From: VAZQ01 sp963763365
GTDB lineage: Bacteria; Pseudomonadota; Alphaproteobacteria; Rhizobiales; Xanthobacteraceae
Direction: 5' to 3'
DNA: 64,000 nt
Assembly (NCBI GenBank): GCA_963763365.1
Contig: CAVXOE010000003.1
Location: forward strand, 310,001-374,000
Made by a program: the position numbers and the translations under genes. Shown here one piece after another: positions 1 to 7,849 of this stretch. The notes under the pieces were generated by a model. That model was not told where the DNA came from, did not search any database, and saw only the letters and a program-made list of their open reading frames with translations. How positions within the stretch are numbered: the stretch's first letter is position 1; each line of letters opens with the position of its first letter.

Positions 1-1
1 C

Positions 2-1003
2 CACGAGGCGCTGGAGGCGGCGTGGAAATACTTCATCCTCGGCTCGGTCGGCATCGCGCTCGCGCTGTTCGGCACCATCCTGATCTACATGGCGGCGCGG
101 CCGACCATCGGCGAAGGCACCGACGCCATGGTGTGGACCAACCTGGTCGCACACGCGGCGAAGTTCGACCCGGCGCTGCTCAACGTCGCGTTCGTGTTTC
201 TGCTGCTCGGCTACGGCACCAAGGTGGGCTTGGCACCCCTGCACGCTTGGCTGCCGGACGCGCATGCCGAAGGCCCCACGCCGATCTCGGCGGTGCTGTC
301 GGGGCTTCTGCTCAACGTCGCGCTCTACGCGCTGCTGCGTTTCAAGATGCTGCTTGCGGTCAACCCCGCGGCCCTCGCGCCCGGCCCGCTGATGGTGACG
401 ATGGGGCTCATCTCGCTCGTGTTCGCGGCGTTCATGCTCTACCGCCGGCGCGACATCAAGCGCATGTTCGCCTACTCGTCGATCGAGCACATGGGGATCA
501 TCACGTTTGCGTTCGGCATGGGCGGTCCGCTCGCGAATTTCGCCGGGCTCCTGCACATGACCATGCACTCGCTCACCAAGTCGGCGATCTTCTTCGCGGT
601 CGGGCACATTGCACAAGTCAAAGGTACTCAGAAGATCGCCGACATGGGCGGGCTGACCGAGACCAACCCGGTGCTCGGCTGGGGCCTCGTGCTCGGCGTC
701 GTCGCCATCGCCGGGCTGCCGCCGCTCGGCATCTTCATGAGCGAATTCCTGGTGGTGACCTCGACCTTCGCGCGCGAGCCGTGGCTCGCCATCGTGCTCG
801 TCTTCGGTATCCTGATCGGCGTCGCCGCGCTGTTTCTTAGGCTCAACACCATCGCGTTCGGCGAGCCGCGCGGACCGACCGCCGAAGCCAAGGCCTCCTT
901 CGTGCCGATGTTCGCCCATCTCGCGCTCGTGTTCGCGGCCGGCGTCTACCTGCCGCCTGCGCTCGTCGCCTGGTTCCAGAACGTCGCCAAGCTGCTCGGA
1001 TAG
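2..1003 (+). CDS. hyfF: Hydrogenase-4 subunit F / NuoL-like proton-translocating membrane subunit (5' partial)
   Basis: Open from the window edge to a TAG stop; the start lies upstream. The protein is almost entirely hydrophobic helices and carries the antiporter-type motif LPDAHAEGPTPISAVLSG near visible residue 80 and a second conserved stretch YSSIEHMGI, both characteristic of the Proton_antipo_M family (HyfF, HycC, NuoL/M). About 333 residues of a protein usually near 480 are visible. It would be the ion-pumping arm of a membrane-bound respiratory-type complex. It runs straight into the large-subunit gene 5 bases downstream, so the three genes at this edge are one operon. NuoL or MnhA paralogues are the alternative, but the hydrogenase-like neighbours favour HyfF. 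Confidence 0.85.
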   Translation, partial: HEALEAAWKYFILGSVGIALALFGTILIYMAARPTIGEGTDAMVWTNLVAHAAKFDPALLNVAFVFLLLGYGTKVGLAPLHAWLPDAHAEGPTPISAVLSGLLLNVALYALLRFKMLLAVNPAALAPGPLMVTMGLISLVFAAFMLYRRRDIKRMFAYSSIEHMGIITFAFGMGGPLANFAGLLHMTMHSLTKSAIFFAVGHIAQVKGTQKIADMGGLTETNPVLGWGLVLGVVAIAGLPPLGIFMSEFLVVTSTFAREPWLAIVLVFGILIGVAALFLRLNTIAFGEPRGPTAEAKASFVPMFAHLALVFAAGVYLPPALVAWFQNVAKLLG

Positions 1004-1008
1004 ATGCG

Positions 1009-2529
1009 ATGCCAGCATTGATCGACATGATCGAAGGCGAGCGGGTCGAGCACCACCGGCCGTGGCCGCGCGTGGTGACGGACGAGAACGGCTGGCGCTT
1101 CGCCGCCGACCAGCTTTCCGCCGGCCACTGGACCTTGCTCGGCCTGTGGGGCGACACCGGCCAAGGCACCAACCAAGTGCATATGGCGGTGCTCGACGAG
1201 CACACGAACGAGATTGCGGTCGTCTCGATCGAATGTCCGAACGGAAGCTTTCCGTCGGTCGGCGCGCTGCACCCGCCGGCGATCCGGCTGGAGCGCGCGA
1301 TCCGCGACCTCTACGGCCTCATGCCGGTCGGCCTTCCCGATACGCGGCCCTGGCTCGATCTCGGCTTCTGGGACGTGACGCATCCGCTCGGCGACCAGCG
1401 GCCCGCGCCGGCAACTCGCCCGCCCTACGCCTTCCTGCCGGTCGAAGGCGAAGGCCTGCACCAGATTCCGGTCGGCCCGGTGCATGCCGGCATCATCGAG
1501 CCCGGGCACTTCCGCTTTACCGCCAACGGCGAAACCGTCGTGCGGCTCGAAGAGCGGCTGGGCTACGCGCACAAGGGCATCGAGTCGCTCATGCTGGGCG
1601 CCTCGATCGAGAAAGGTGCGCGCCTCGCCGGCCGCGTCTCGGGCGACAGCACGGTGGCTTACGCGCTCGCCTTTGCGCACGCGGTGGAAGCCGCGCTCGG
1701 CGTCACGCCGCCGCCACGCGCCGTCCGTCTGCGCGCGCTAATGGCCGAGCTTGAGCGCCTCGCCAATCACTTCGGCGACTTCGGCGCGATTTGCAACGAC
1801 GCCTCGTTCTCGCTGATGCATGCGCAATGCGGCATCCTGCGCGAGCGCACGCTGCGGGCCGCGCAGGCCTGCTTCGGCCACCGCCTGATGATGGACTGCA
1901 TCGTGCCGGGCGGAGTGACCGCCGATATCGCCGAAGTCGGCATCCCGGCGGTCCGCGCACTGCTCGACGAGGCCGCCCGCGTATTCCCGCGGCTCATCGC
2001 GCTCTACGACAACACCGCCTCGCTGATGGACCGCACCGCCACCACCGGCATCCTCTCGGGCGAGTTGGCGCGGCAGTTCGGCGCCGGTGGTTTTGTCGGG
2101 CGGGCAAGTGGCCGCGCGTTCGACGCCCGCAAGGCGTTACGCTACCCGCCTTACGACCGGCTCGTGTTCGAGACGCCGCTGCTGACGGCGGGCGACGTGA
2201 ATGCGCGGGTCTGGGTGCGCATCCGTGAGATCGAGCAGAGCCTCGCGCTGATCGGTGAGATTCTCGCGAGCCTGCCTCCCGGCCCGACCGCGGCCGCGCT
2301 CCCGGAAACCGGCGGCGTGCGCGAAGGCATGGGATTGGTCGAAGGCTTCCGCGGCGACGTCTTGGTGTGGCTGCGCATCCAGGACGGCCATATCGCGCGC
2401 TGTCACCCGCGCGACCCGTCCTGGTTCCAATGGCCGCTGCTCGAAGCGGTGATCGAGGGCAACATCGTCGCCGACTTCCCGCTCTGCAACAAATCGTTCA
2501 ACTGCTCCTACTCGGGCCACGATCTCTAG
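1009..2529 (+). CDS. Hydrogenase-4 component G-like large subunit (NuoC-NuoD fusion) lacking NiFe ligands
   Basis: A 506-residue protein with an N-terminal NuoC/30-kDa-like part (about 1-160) fused to a NuoD/49-kDa or [NiFe] large-subunit part (about 165-506), the HyfG/HycE layout. Catalytic group 4 hydrogenases have RxCGxC in the first motif and DPCxxC at the C terminus. Here the first motif reads RVSGDS (residues 209-214) with no cysteine, and the C terminus reads DFPLCNKSFNCSYSGHDL with Cys493 and Cys499 five residues apart. The NiFe site is therefore not preserved, so this fits the energy-converting hydrogenase-related (Ehr) type complexes rather than a working hydrogenase. It begins 5 bases after the membrane subunit and is followed 9 bases later by the FeS subunit. 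The true substrate is unknown. Confidence 0.85.
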   Translation: MPALIDMIEGERVEHHRPWPRVVTDENGWRFAADQLSAGHWTLLGLWGDTGQGTNQVHMAVLDEHTNEIAVVSIECPNGSFPSVGALHPPAIRLERAIRDLYGLMPVGLPDTRPWLDLGFWDVTHPLGDQRPAPATRPPYAFLPVEGEGLHQIPVGPVHAGIIEPGHFRFTANGETVVRLEERLGYAHKGIESLMLGASIEKGARLAGRVSGDSTVAYALAFAHAVEAALGVTPPPRAVRLRALMAELERLANHFGDFGAICNDASFSLMHAQCGILRERTLRAAQACFGHRLMMDCIVPGGVTADIAEVGIPAVRALLDEAARVFPRLIALYDNTASLMDRTATTGILSGELARQFGAGGFVGRASGRAFDARKALRYPPYDRLVFETPLLTAGDVNARVWVRIREIEQSLALIGEILASLPPGPTAAALPETGGVREGMGLVEGFRGDVLVWLRIQDGHIARCHPRDPSWFQWPLLEAVIEGNIVADFPLCNKSFNCSYSGHDL

Positions 2530-2538
2530 GACCGCGTC

Positions 2539-3051
2539 ATGCGCCGAACCCTGATTGAAAGTCTCGTACGCCGGCCGCTGACCGAAGCTCCGCCGGCGGC
2601 GGACGATACCGCGATCGCCGAGGTTGCTGCGAGCCTCGAGCGCGCGGCGCGGCGCAAGCTCGGGCGGAGTCTCTCGATCCGCGAGGTCGATGCCGGCTCC
2701 TGCAACGGCTGCGAACTGGAAATCCACGCGCTCAACAACGCGTTCTACGATCTCGAACGCTTCGGCCTGCGCTTCGTCGCCTCGCCGCGCCACGCCGACG
2801 TGCTGATGGTGACCGGCCCGGTCACCAGGAACATGCGCGAGGCGCTGACGCGCACCTACAACGCGACGCCCGATCCGAAATGGGTGGTGGCGGTCGGCGA
2901 CTGCGCGCTCAACGGCGGCCTCTTCGCCGGCAGCTACGCGGTGACCGGCGGCGTCTCCGCGGTCGTGCCGGTCGACCTGCACATCCCCGGCTGCCCGCCC
3001 CGCCCGGTGCAGTTGCTGCGAGGGCTGCTGGCGCTGGTCGAGAAGGCGTGA
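2539..3051 (+). CDS. NuoB/HyfI-like [4Fe-4S] small subunit
   Basis: A 170-residue protein of the complex I 20-kDa / hydrogenase small-subunit family. The cluster-binding cysteines are present: CNGCE (Cys55, Cys58), GDC (Cys122) and GCPP (Cys152), which would hold the proximal N2-type [4Fe-4S] cluster next to the large subunit's active-site cavity. The contrast with the large subunit is notable: the FeS relay is intact although the NiFe ligands are lost. It starts 9 bases after the large-subunit stop and appears to be the last gene of the operon. It would work on the cytoplasmic face of the membrane complex. Confidence 0.85.
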   Translation: MRRTLIESLVRRPLTEAPPAADDTAIAEVAASLERAARRKLGRSLSIREVDAGSCNGCELEIHALNNAFYDLERFGLRFVASPRHADVLMVTGPVTRNMREALTRTYNATPDPKWVVAVGDCALNGGLFAGSYAVTGGVSAVVPVDLHIPGCPPRPVQLLRGLLALVEKA

Positions 3052-3197
3052 CTGGTGAGCAGCCCGAGCGGGAAACAATCACTCTGTTGCAATCCACCTC
3101 GATCCACTTCAACCCCCATGAATTCGGTTCCCGCCCTCGCCAAAGCCGGGCACAAGCGGACCCAGGCAGGACGCCACGGACAACACAAAGGAGCCTC

Positions 3198-3419
3198 ATG
3201 GCTAGCTATTTCCTCTTTGGCGCGATCGGCACCTGCCCGGACTGCGGCGATCACCGCTTCTCCGGCCCGATCACGATCGCGCCGGATACGAGCCTCACCT
3301 GTCACAAGTGCGGGCACGTCGCGACCGTCACGGAGGCGGTGCAGACCGGGCTCGCGGCCGGCACGGTCAAGAAGCTCAGCGATCATCGCGTTGTGCAAAA
3401 CAAGCCCGGTCACGCTTGA
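3198..3419 (+). CDS. Small zinc-ribbon protein, unknown function
   Basis: A 73-residue protein. The ATG at 3198 is preceded by AAAGGAG about five bases upstream, which decides this start over longer in-frame readings. The sequence has CPDC (about residues 13-16) and CHKC (about residues 34-37), a treble-clef or zinc-ribbon arrangement, so it probably binds one Zn and has a protein- or nucleic-acid-contacting role. It lies 146 bases downstream of the hydrogenase-like operon on the same strand. I do not recognise a named family. Confidence 0.7.
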   Translation: MASYFLFGAIGTCPDCGDHRFSGPITIAPDTSLTCHKCGHVATVTEAVQTGLAAGTVKKLSDHRVVQNKPGHA

Positions 3420-3608
3420 AGCGAGCCGCCGGGCTGCGCTTTGATGGCGCCGTCGTGTTACGATGCAGTCGTGCACGTTGCGGGCCGCCGGTCAGAGCGC
3501 TGTCGTTTCGTGTTGGATTGCTAGGCGCTCTGGTTCGTCTTTTCAGTGCATGATCCGATCCGCCAAGCCGGCGACTTATCGGGATCATGCCCAGCGCAGG
3601 AGGAAGCC

Positions 3609-3740
3609 ATGGCCAAGGGCCAGATGCGAAGCAACAAGGAAAAGAAGAAGCCGAAGCAGGACAAGAATAAGCAGCAGAAGGGCGCACCCGCGCCCTCGCC
3701 GTTCGCCGCCGGACAGGCAGGCGCCCCGGGCAAGAAGTAG
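3609..3740 (+). CDS. Small lysine-rich conserved hypothetical protein
   Basis: A 43-residue, highly basic protein with a KEKKKPKQDKNKQQKG stretch (residues 11-26), then an Ala/Pro/Gly tail ending in KK. The ATG at 3609 has an AGGAGGAAG ribosome site just upstream, so translation is plausible despite the size. It resembles short basic proteins I recall being annotated in Bradyrhizobium-type genomes. Function unknown; the charge suggests nucleic-acid binding, but nothing in the sequence proves it. Confidence 0.6.
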   Translation: MAKGQMRSNKEKKKPKQDKNKQQKGAPAPSPFAAGQAGAPGKK

Positions 3741-3764
3741 GGCCTGGCGTTCGCCGGCGCCCGG

Positions 3765-4505
3765 TCAGGCCGGGCAGCCGCCCGCGGTTCCGCCCAACTG
3801 CCGCAGCCGCGTGGCGATGCGGGTCATGAGCGGCGGCTGGTCGGTGAAGAAGCCGAGCGGGCGGGTGCGGCTGTCGTCAAACGCGGCGGCGGTCAAGGGC
3901 CCGCCCAGCACGGCGGCGGTGTCGAGATCCAGCCGGTTCTTGCGCAATTCCGGCTGGCCGTTCTGCTGCGGGGTGTGGCCGTGCACGACGAAGCGGCCGC
4001 AGTCGATCCTGTCGCTGTCGGTCAGGAACGGCTCGCGCATCCAGAGCATCGTCTGCTCGGGCTGGCGGTCGAGCGGAAGGCTGAGATCGATCCCGGCGTG
4101 GACGAAGAAGCGCAGCCCGTCGTCATGGTAGAACGGCAGCGACTCGAGCCAGGCGAGGTGGGCATCCGTCATCCGCCCGTTGGTTTCGGGATAGTTGCGC
4201 ATCGTAGTTTCGGCGCTGTTGCGCATCCAGAGCGGCATGGCGCTATTGCGCCGGTGGGCGTCGATCGCGAGTTGCTCGTGGTTGCCGCGCAGGCAGATGA
4301 CCGCGCCCGGGCGCTCCTCCTGCAGGTCGATGAGAAACTCGATCACGCCGCGGCTGTCCGGCCCGCGGTCGATATAGTCGCCGAGGAAGAGGTAGCGCGC
4401 CGGCCGCCGGCCAGCGTGGGCTTCGAGGATGTCGAACAGGTTCTTGAGCTTGTCGAGGCAGCCGTGAATATCGCCGATGGCGTAGGTGATGGGTGGCGGC
4501 ATCAC
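3765..4505 (-). CDS. PP1-type metallophosphoesterase (serine/threonine phosphatase or ApaH-like)
   Basis: A 246-residue calcineurin-like phosphoesterase with the whole motif set in order: GDIHG (11-15), GDYIDRGPDS, GNHE, HAGID and GHTP. These residues build the dinuclear metal site that hydrolyses phosphoesters. Length and motif spacing fit bacterial PrpA/Pph-like Ser/Thr phosphatases; symmetrical Ap4A hydrolase is a related alternative. No signal peptide, so cytoplasmic. It is transcribed divergently from the P460 cytochrome gene, and the CRP/FNR-type palindrome lies in the 157-base interval between them. Confidence 0.85.
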   Translation of the reverse strand: MMPPPITYAIGDIHGCLDKLKNLFDILEAHAGRRPARYLFLGDYIDRGPDSRGVIEFLIDLQEERPGAVICLRGNHEQLAIDAHRRNSAMPLWMRNSAETTMRNYPETNGRMTDAHLAWLESLPFYHDDGLRFFVHAGIDLSLPLDRQPEQTMLWMREPFLTDSDRIDCGRFVVHGHTPQQNGQPELRKNRLDLDTAAVLGGPLTAAAFDDSRTRPLGFFTDQPPLMTRIATRLRQLGGTAGGCPA

Positions 4506-4630
4506 AAGATATCCGGGTTGTCGGCCGGCCTGACGCCGAACCGTGGGACATATTTCACGCCGGCCATCACTACCATGTTACATCCGGGCCGGGACCTGCA
4601 GGAATAGTATCCGCCCCGCCTTGCACGTTG

Positions 4631-4646
4631 TGTGACGTACTTCACA
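4631..4646. promoter_or_regulatory. Perfect CRP/FNR-superfamily palindrome
   Basis: TGTGACGTACTTCACA is TGTGA-N6-TCACA, the exact consensus of CRP-type sites. It ends 16 bases before the P460 cytochrome ATG and its centre is about 133 bases upstream of the divergent phosphatase start. For the cytochrome gene it is too close to the ATG to be a normal activator site, so repression of that gene or activation of the divergent one fits better. The regulator is not in this window. Confidence 0.6.
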
Positions 4647-4662
4647 TTTGGAGGGGCTCATC

Positions 4663-5208
4663 ATGATCATTCGCAGTCACGTGACCATCGCAGCTATCGC
4701 CGGACTGAGCGCGATGCTTGTCGGGATGCTCGTCTTGCAGGCCCGCGCTGGCGGCGACAAGATCGTGTTTCCCGACAATTTCGCGAAGGGCGAACTCTAC
4801 ACGACGGTCGACCGTCCGGACAACAAACAATACCGCGAGCTCTATGTCAGCCCACCGGCAGCGCTCGCGGCCGCCAAGAAGGGCGAGCCACTGCCGAGCG
4901 GCACGGTGCTGACCCTGGTGCAGTATGCCGCCAAGCTCGACGCGGCCGGCAACCCGGAGAAGGATGCCAACGGGCGCTTCATCAAGACCGACAAGATCGT
5001 GGCCTACACGGTGATGGAGAAGCGCGCGGGCTGGGGTGCCGAATATCCCGAGACCCAGCGCAACGGCGAGTGGGAATACCAAGCCTTCAAGACCGACAAG
5101 ACCCCCAACACCGGGGCCAATCTCACCGCCTGCTTCAACTGCCACAAGCCGCTCGACAAGCAGGACTTCGTATTCTCCTACGACAAGCTGAAGTCCGCCG
5201 CGAAATAA
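4663..5208 (+). CDS. Cytochrome P460-family exported haem protein
   Basis: A 181-residue protein with a Sec signal (about 1-30, ending QARAGG) and a C-terminal CFNCH c-haem motif at residues 157-161. The body (YRELYVSP, WEYQAF, CFNCHKPLDKQDFVFSYDKL) matches the P460 / cytochrome c' beta fold family, whose members oxidise hydroxylamine or handle NO in the periplasm. I chose ATG 4663 because GGAGGGG sits six bases upstream; a TTG at 4648 lies inside that ribosome site. It stands alone downstream of a CRP/FNR-type palindrome. The exact reaction cannot be read from sequence; a role in nitrogen-oxide stress is inference. Confidence 0.8.
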   Translation: MIIRSHVTIAAIAGLSAMLVGMLVLQARAGGDKIVFPDNFAKGELYTTVDRPDNKQYRELYVSPPAALAAAKKGEPLPSGTVLTLVQYAAKLDAAGNPEKDANGRFIKTDKIVAYTVMEKRAGWGAEYPETQRNGEWEYQAFKTDKTPNTGANLTACFNCHKPLDKQDFVFSYDKLKSAAK

Positions 5209-5515
5209 GCTGGGCGGACCTTACTGGCGAGGCGGTAGCCTGCAACCGCGGGTGGCGCGGCTCGCACTCCGGGCATGCGAGCCTTGCGCGGTCTGCGATT
5301 CTTTTACGCCCAGTTCGCACACGCGGTGAAGCGAGCGCGGCATCTCGTTGCGTCGGAACAATATTCGCCGGACCTGCGCGGGAATAGCCCAAAATACGGG
5401 CTGATTCGACGGAATCACCAACAGCAAAGTTCGCCCGGGGCCGTGAAGTCGTCACATTCCCGTGCGGCAATTCACGCGGTGGATCTGCGCCTTACGGCGC
5501 TGAACGGGGGTCATC
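5209..5515. other. Intergenic, no gene seen
   Basis: About 307 bases between the P460 gene and the coiled-coil protein. Open readings here have no ribosome site and no recognisable product. No clear promoter, terminator or repeat was found. Confidence 0.5.
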
Positions 5516-5893
5516 ATGACATTGTTCAAATCGCGCGACTCTTCGGAGCTCGACAAGGCGGTGGAGTCGGAAGTGGAAGGTGAAATTCGCGAATTCGTGC
5601 GGCGCGACGTGGCCACGCTGCGGCGGCATCCGGAGAGTGACAGCGAGATCGTGGCGAGCAACATCAATTCACTGCTGCAGCGCGTGGCCGGCACGTCGAT
5701 CCAGGAGATCGACAAGCTGATCGCCGAGCTGCAGACCCTGCGGGACCGGCTCAACACCGAGGCCGCCCGCGTGCAGCGCGAGATCGTCGAGTACGCGACC
5801 TTGAGCCAGGCGGCCATGCAATCGACGAAGATCATCACCGAGAGCATTTCGAGCTGGAAGAAGGTGCCGGACGCGCCGAGCATGCGCGACTGA
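5516..5893 (+). CDS. Hypothetical coiled-coil protein
   Basis: A 125-residue, hydrophilic protein without signal peptide or membrane segment. Residues about 55-105 form a heptad-rich stretch (IQEIDKLIAELQTLRDRL and onward) likely to be a coiled coil. The N-terminal half contains EIREFVRRDVATLRRHPESD and the segment SDSEIVASNINSLLQRVAG, which suggests an adaptor or oligomerisation module. It converges on the exported protein downstream, separated by a perfect palindrome. I do not recognise a named family. Confidence 0.65.
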   Translation: MTLFKSRDSSELDKAVESEVEGEIREFVRRDVATLRRHPESDSEIVASNINSLLQRVAGTSIQEIDKLIAELQTLRDRLNTEAARVQREIVEYATLSQAAMQSTKIITESISSWKKVPDAPSMRD

Positions 5894-5918
5894 GCTTTCT
5901 GCGGCGGGCCTGAGCACA

Positions 5919-5942
5919 TCGCGCGCCGGCGCCGGCGCGCGA
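5919..5942. terminator. 24-bp perfect GC palindrome between convergent genes
   Basis: A perfect self-complementary sequence, with half-site TCGCGCGCCGGC, in the 76 bases between two convergent genes. It could fold as a GC-only hairpin and act as a bidirectional terminator, but it lacks a loop and a T-tract, so a protein-binding site is an alternative. Confidence 0.4.
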
Positions 5943-5969
5943 TAACTGCTTTCGCCGCTCAACCGCGCG

Positions 5970-6422
5970 TCACTGCAGGACAAGCTTGTAGCGCGGCATC
6001 TCCGCCACGACCTTGCGGCTGCGCGGATGCACCAGCAGGATCCGGTCGTCGAGCTTGACGAACTTGTGGCCCTCAATCCGCGGGATCTGCTGCGCGACGC
6101 CCGTGGGCAAGTCCTGCAGCGCCACCGAGGCCGGCAAGGCGGCGGCCTCCTCCGGCGGATCGACATCGGCAACCGGCACGCCCGGCAGCTGCATCACGCC
6201 GTCGAATACCTGCGCCCGTTCCTCAACGCTGAGCGGCTCCATCGGCTGACGGCTGCGCGGCAAGAAGAGCGCCGGCGCCAGCGCGGCGACCGAAACGGCG
6301 GCATCGTCGGCATCGGAGTCCGCGCCGGAGCCGGACCGCACGAACCCGGTCCCGAACACCAAGGCGGAGGCGGAAGCGATCAGGGCCAAAACGATCGTGC
6401 CGCAACGAAACGAGGACCGCAT
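5970..6422 (-). CDS. Exported hypothetical protein with DUF1236-like C terminus
   Basis: A 150-residue protein with an N-terminal hydrophobic signal segment (about 8-28). The middle is acidic and Ala/Pro-rich (low complexity). The C-terminal 45 residues (IPRIEGHKFVKLDDRILLV, then HPRSRKVVAEM) resemble the short repeat module of DUF1236 proteins common in Bradyrhizobium-type genomes. Periplasmic or envelope location is likely. Monocistronic, convergent with the coiled-coil gene. Function unknown. Confidence 0.65.
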   Translation of the reverse strand: MRSSFRCGTIVLALIASASALVFGTGFVRSGSGADSDADDAAVSVAALAPALFLPRSRQPMEPLSVEERAQVFDGVMQLPGVPVADVDPPEEAAALPASVALQDLPTGVAQQIPRIEGHKFVKLDDRILLVHPRSRKVVAEMPRYKLVLQ

Positions 6423-6722
6423 CTCTCTCTCCCCTGCATGGCTGCAAGGCTATCGGCGCATCCCCTCTCGCCTGATTAACGCACGAACCTACGATGATGT
6501 TTCAATCTGGACTGTTGCTTTGAAGCCTCAAAAGCGGGCGATCGTGCTTACCAACCCGTTGTCGCTACGAGGCACCTCCCGGTTCGAATTAACCATCCAA
6601 ACTTTGGGATAAGTCGTGCGGTATGGCGGGCACACAAAATTGAACGCCGCACCGGTTCTTGCCCAGAAAATGCCGGGCGTGGGTGGTTATTCCCTGGCGT
6701 GATCAATTCCGGGCCGATTACG

Positions 6723-7493
6723 ATGCGAATCTCCCTTCCCCGCATACTTTCCGGGCGTGGCGCCGCGCTCCTGATGGCCGGTCTTCTATTGGCCCTCCCA
6801 GCGCATGGCGAACCCACCGAGCTCCCGGACGATGAGCTCATGCAGCCGGGCGACGAGCCGCTCGATCTGTCGACGCCGCTGCCCGAGCCCGGGCGCGCGG
6901 CCGTCAAGCGGAAGGCGCCGGTTGCCGTGCAGACCGCGCCGCTGAGCGCCAAGGTGGGGGTGGATTATCGCGACTCGCCCATTCCGAACGCGGAGTATCG
7001 GCCGAGCCAACTAGCGGATGGCCAGCTTCCCGATCAATCGACCGGCTTCGCGTGGGCGAACGTCACGGTACCCGATCTGCCGCTCGGCTGGGACAAGGCG
7101 TCGATCGACACGCAGCTCGATCCGCTCGACGAGCAGAGCAAGGTCGGCACCACGCTCAGCCGCTCGATCCCGCTGGGCGGCGATATGTCGATGACGCTGC
7201 AGAACGGCGTATCGGTTTCGCGCACTTTCGCGAACACCGCGCTTTCGAGCCAGGCAACCTCGGCCTCGCAGAACTGGGCCAGCAATCAGACGCTGCGGTT
7301 CAGCTTGCTGCCGACGGATACGACGCTCTCGCTTGGCGCCAGCATGTCGAGCGGAAACGACAAATGGCTGCGCACGCTCAGTGCCGAACAGAAGCTTTTC
7401 GGCGGCCCGGTCAGCCTCACCGGTTCGCTCAGCGAGACACCGAGCGGCGAGGCGTCAAAGAGCCTCAAGGCCGGGTTCAAGCAGAACTGGTAG
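6723..7493 (+). CDS. Exported hypothetical protein, possible outer-membrane beta protein
   Basis: About 256 residues from ATG 6723 (an in-frame GTG at 6699 would add eight). A signal peptide (about 1-30, cleaved near AHGEP) precedes an acidic Pro-rich linker. The remainder is Ser/Thr/Leu-rich with alternating polar/hydrophobic strands, such as SMTLQNGVSVSRTF, TLSLGASMSSGND and SLTGSLSETPSG, and it ends GFKQNW with a terminal aromatic residue. That pattern fits a beta-barrel or autotransporter-like fold, though no named family is recognised. It stands alone; the next gene converges on it. Confidence 0.6.
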   Translation: MRISLPRILSGRGAALLMAGLLLALPAHGEPTELPDDELMQPGDEPLDLSTPLPEPGRAAVKRKAPVAVQTAPLSAKVGVDYRDSPIPNAEYRPSQLADGQLPDQSTGFAWANVTVPDLPLGWDKASIDTQLDPLDEQSKVGTTLSRSIPLGGDMSMTLQNGVSVSRTFANTALSSQATSASQNWASNQTLRFSLLPTDTTLSLGASMSSGNDKWLRTLSAEQKLFGGPVSLTGSLSETPSGEASKSLKAGFKQNW

Positions 7494-7514
7494 CGGCCAG
7501 GACCGGGGCAGGTC

Positions 7515-7757
7515 TTACGCGAATTCGACCCCGATCTGCTTTTCCCGATGCCAGATCATCCGGCATGGCCGGATCGACTGGTCGGCGTCGAAGATCACGT
7601 CGAAGCGGTCGGGAATGCCGATGGTGCTCGCCACATTGAGACAGGCACCGAGTGGCGAGAGATTGCGAACGGTACAGTCGATTGCCGATCGATGCTGATT
7701 GAGCAGGATGCGTCCCGACTTGAGCGTACGCGTCCGCGGGTTTTTGCGGCGCTCCAT
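7515..7757 (-). CDS. PilZ-domain protein (c-di-GMP receptor)
   Basis: An 80-residue single PilZ domain. The RxxxR switch is present at the N terminus (RRKNPR, Arg4 and Arg8), followed by NLSPLGA, the (D/N)xSxxG c-di-GMP motif. The start at 7757 is fixed by a GGAGG seven bases upstream; a 29-residue in-frame extension looks non-coding. Such stand-alone PilZ proteins act as c-di-GMP-dependent adaptors in motility, adhesion or exopolysaccharide control. Its partner cannot be inferred from the neighbours. Confidence 0.8.
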   Translation of the reverse strand: MERRKNPRTRTLKSGRILLNQHRSAIDCTVRNLSPLGACLNVASTIGIPDRFDVIFDADQSIRPCRMIWHREKQIGVEFA

Positions 7758-7849
7758 GAGAACCTCCAATAGGGCCCCTTGACATACTCGCACCGGGAAA
7801 TTGATCGCCCGCTGCCGCGATCGAATCAATTTTAAACGACTCATAAGCC

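Noticed and set aside
4648..4662. TTG start for the P460 cytochrome
   Set aside because: It lies inside the GGAGGGG ribosome site of the ATG at 4663.
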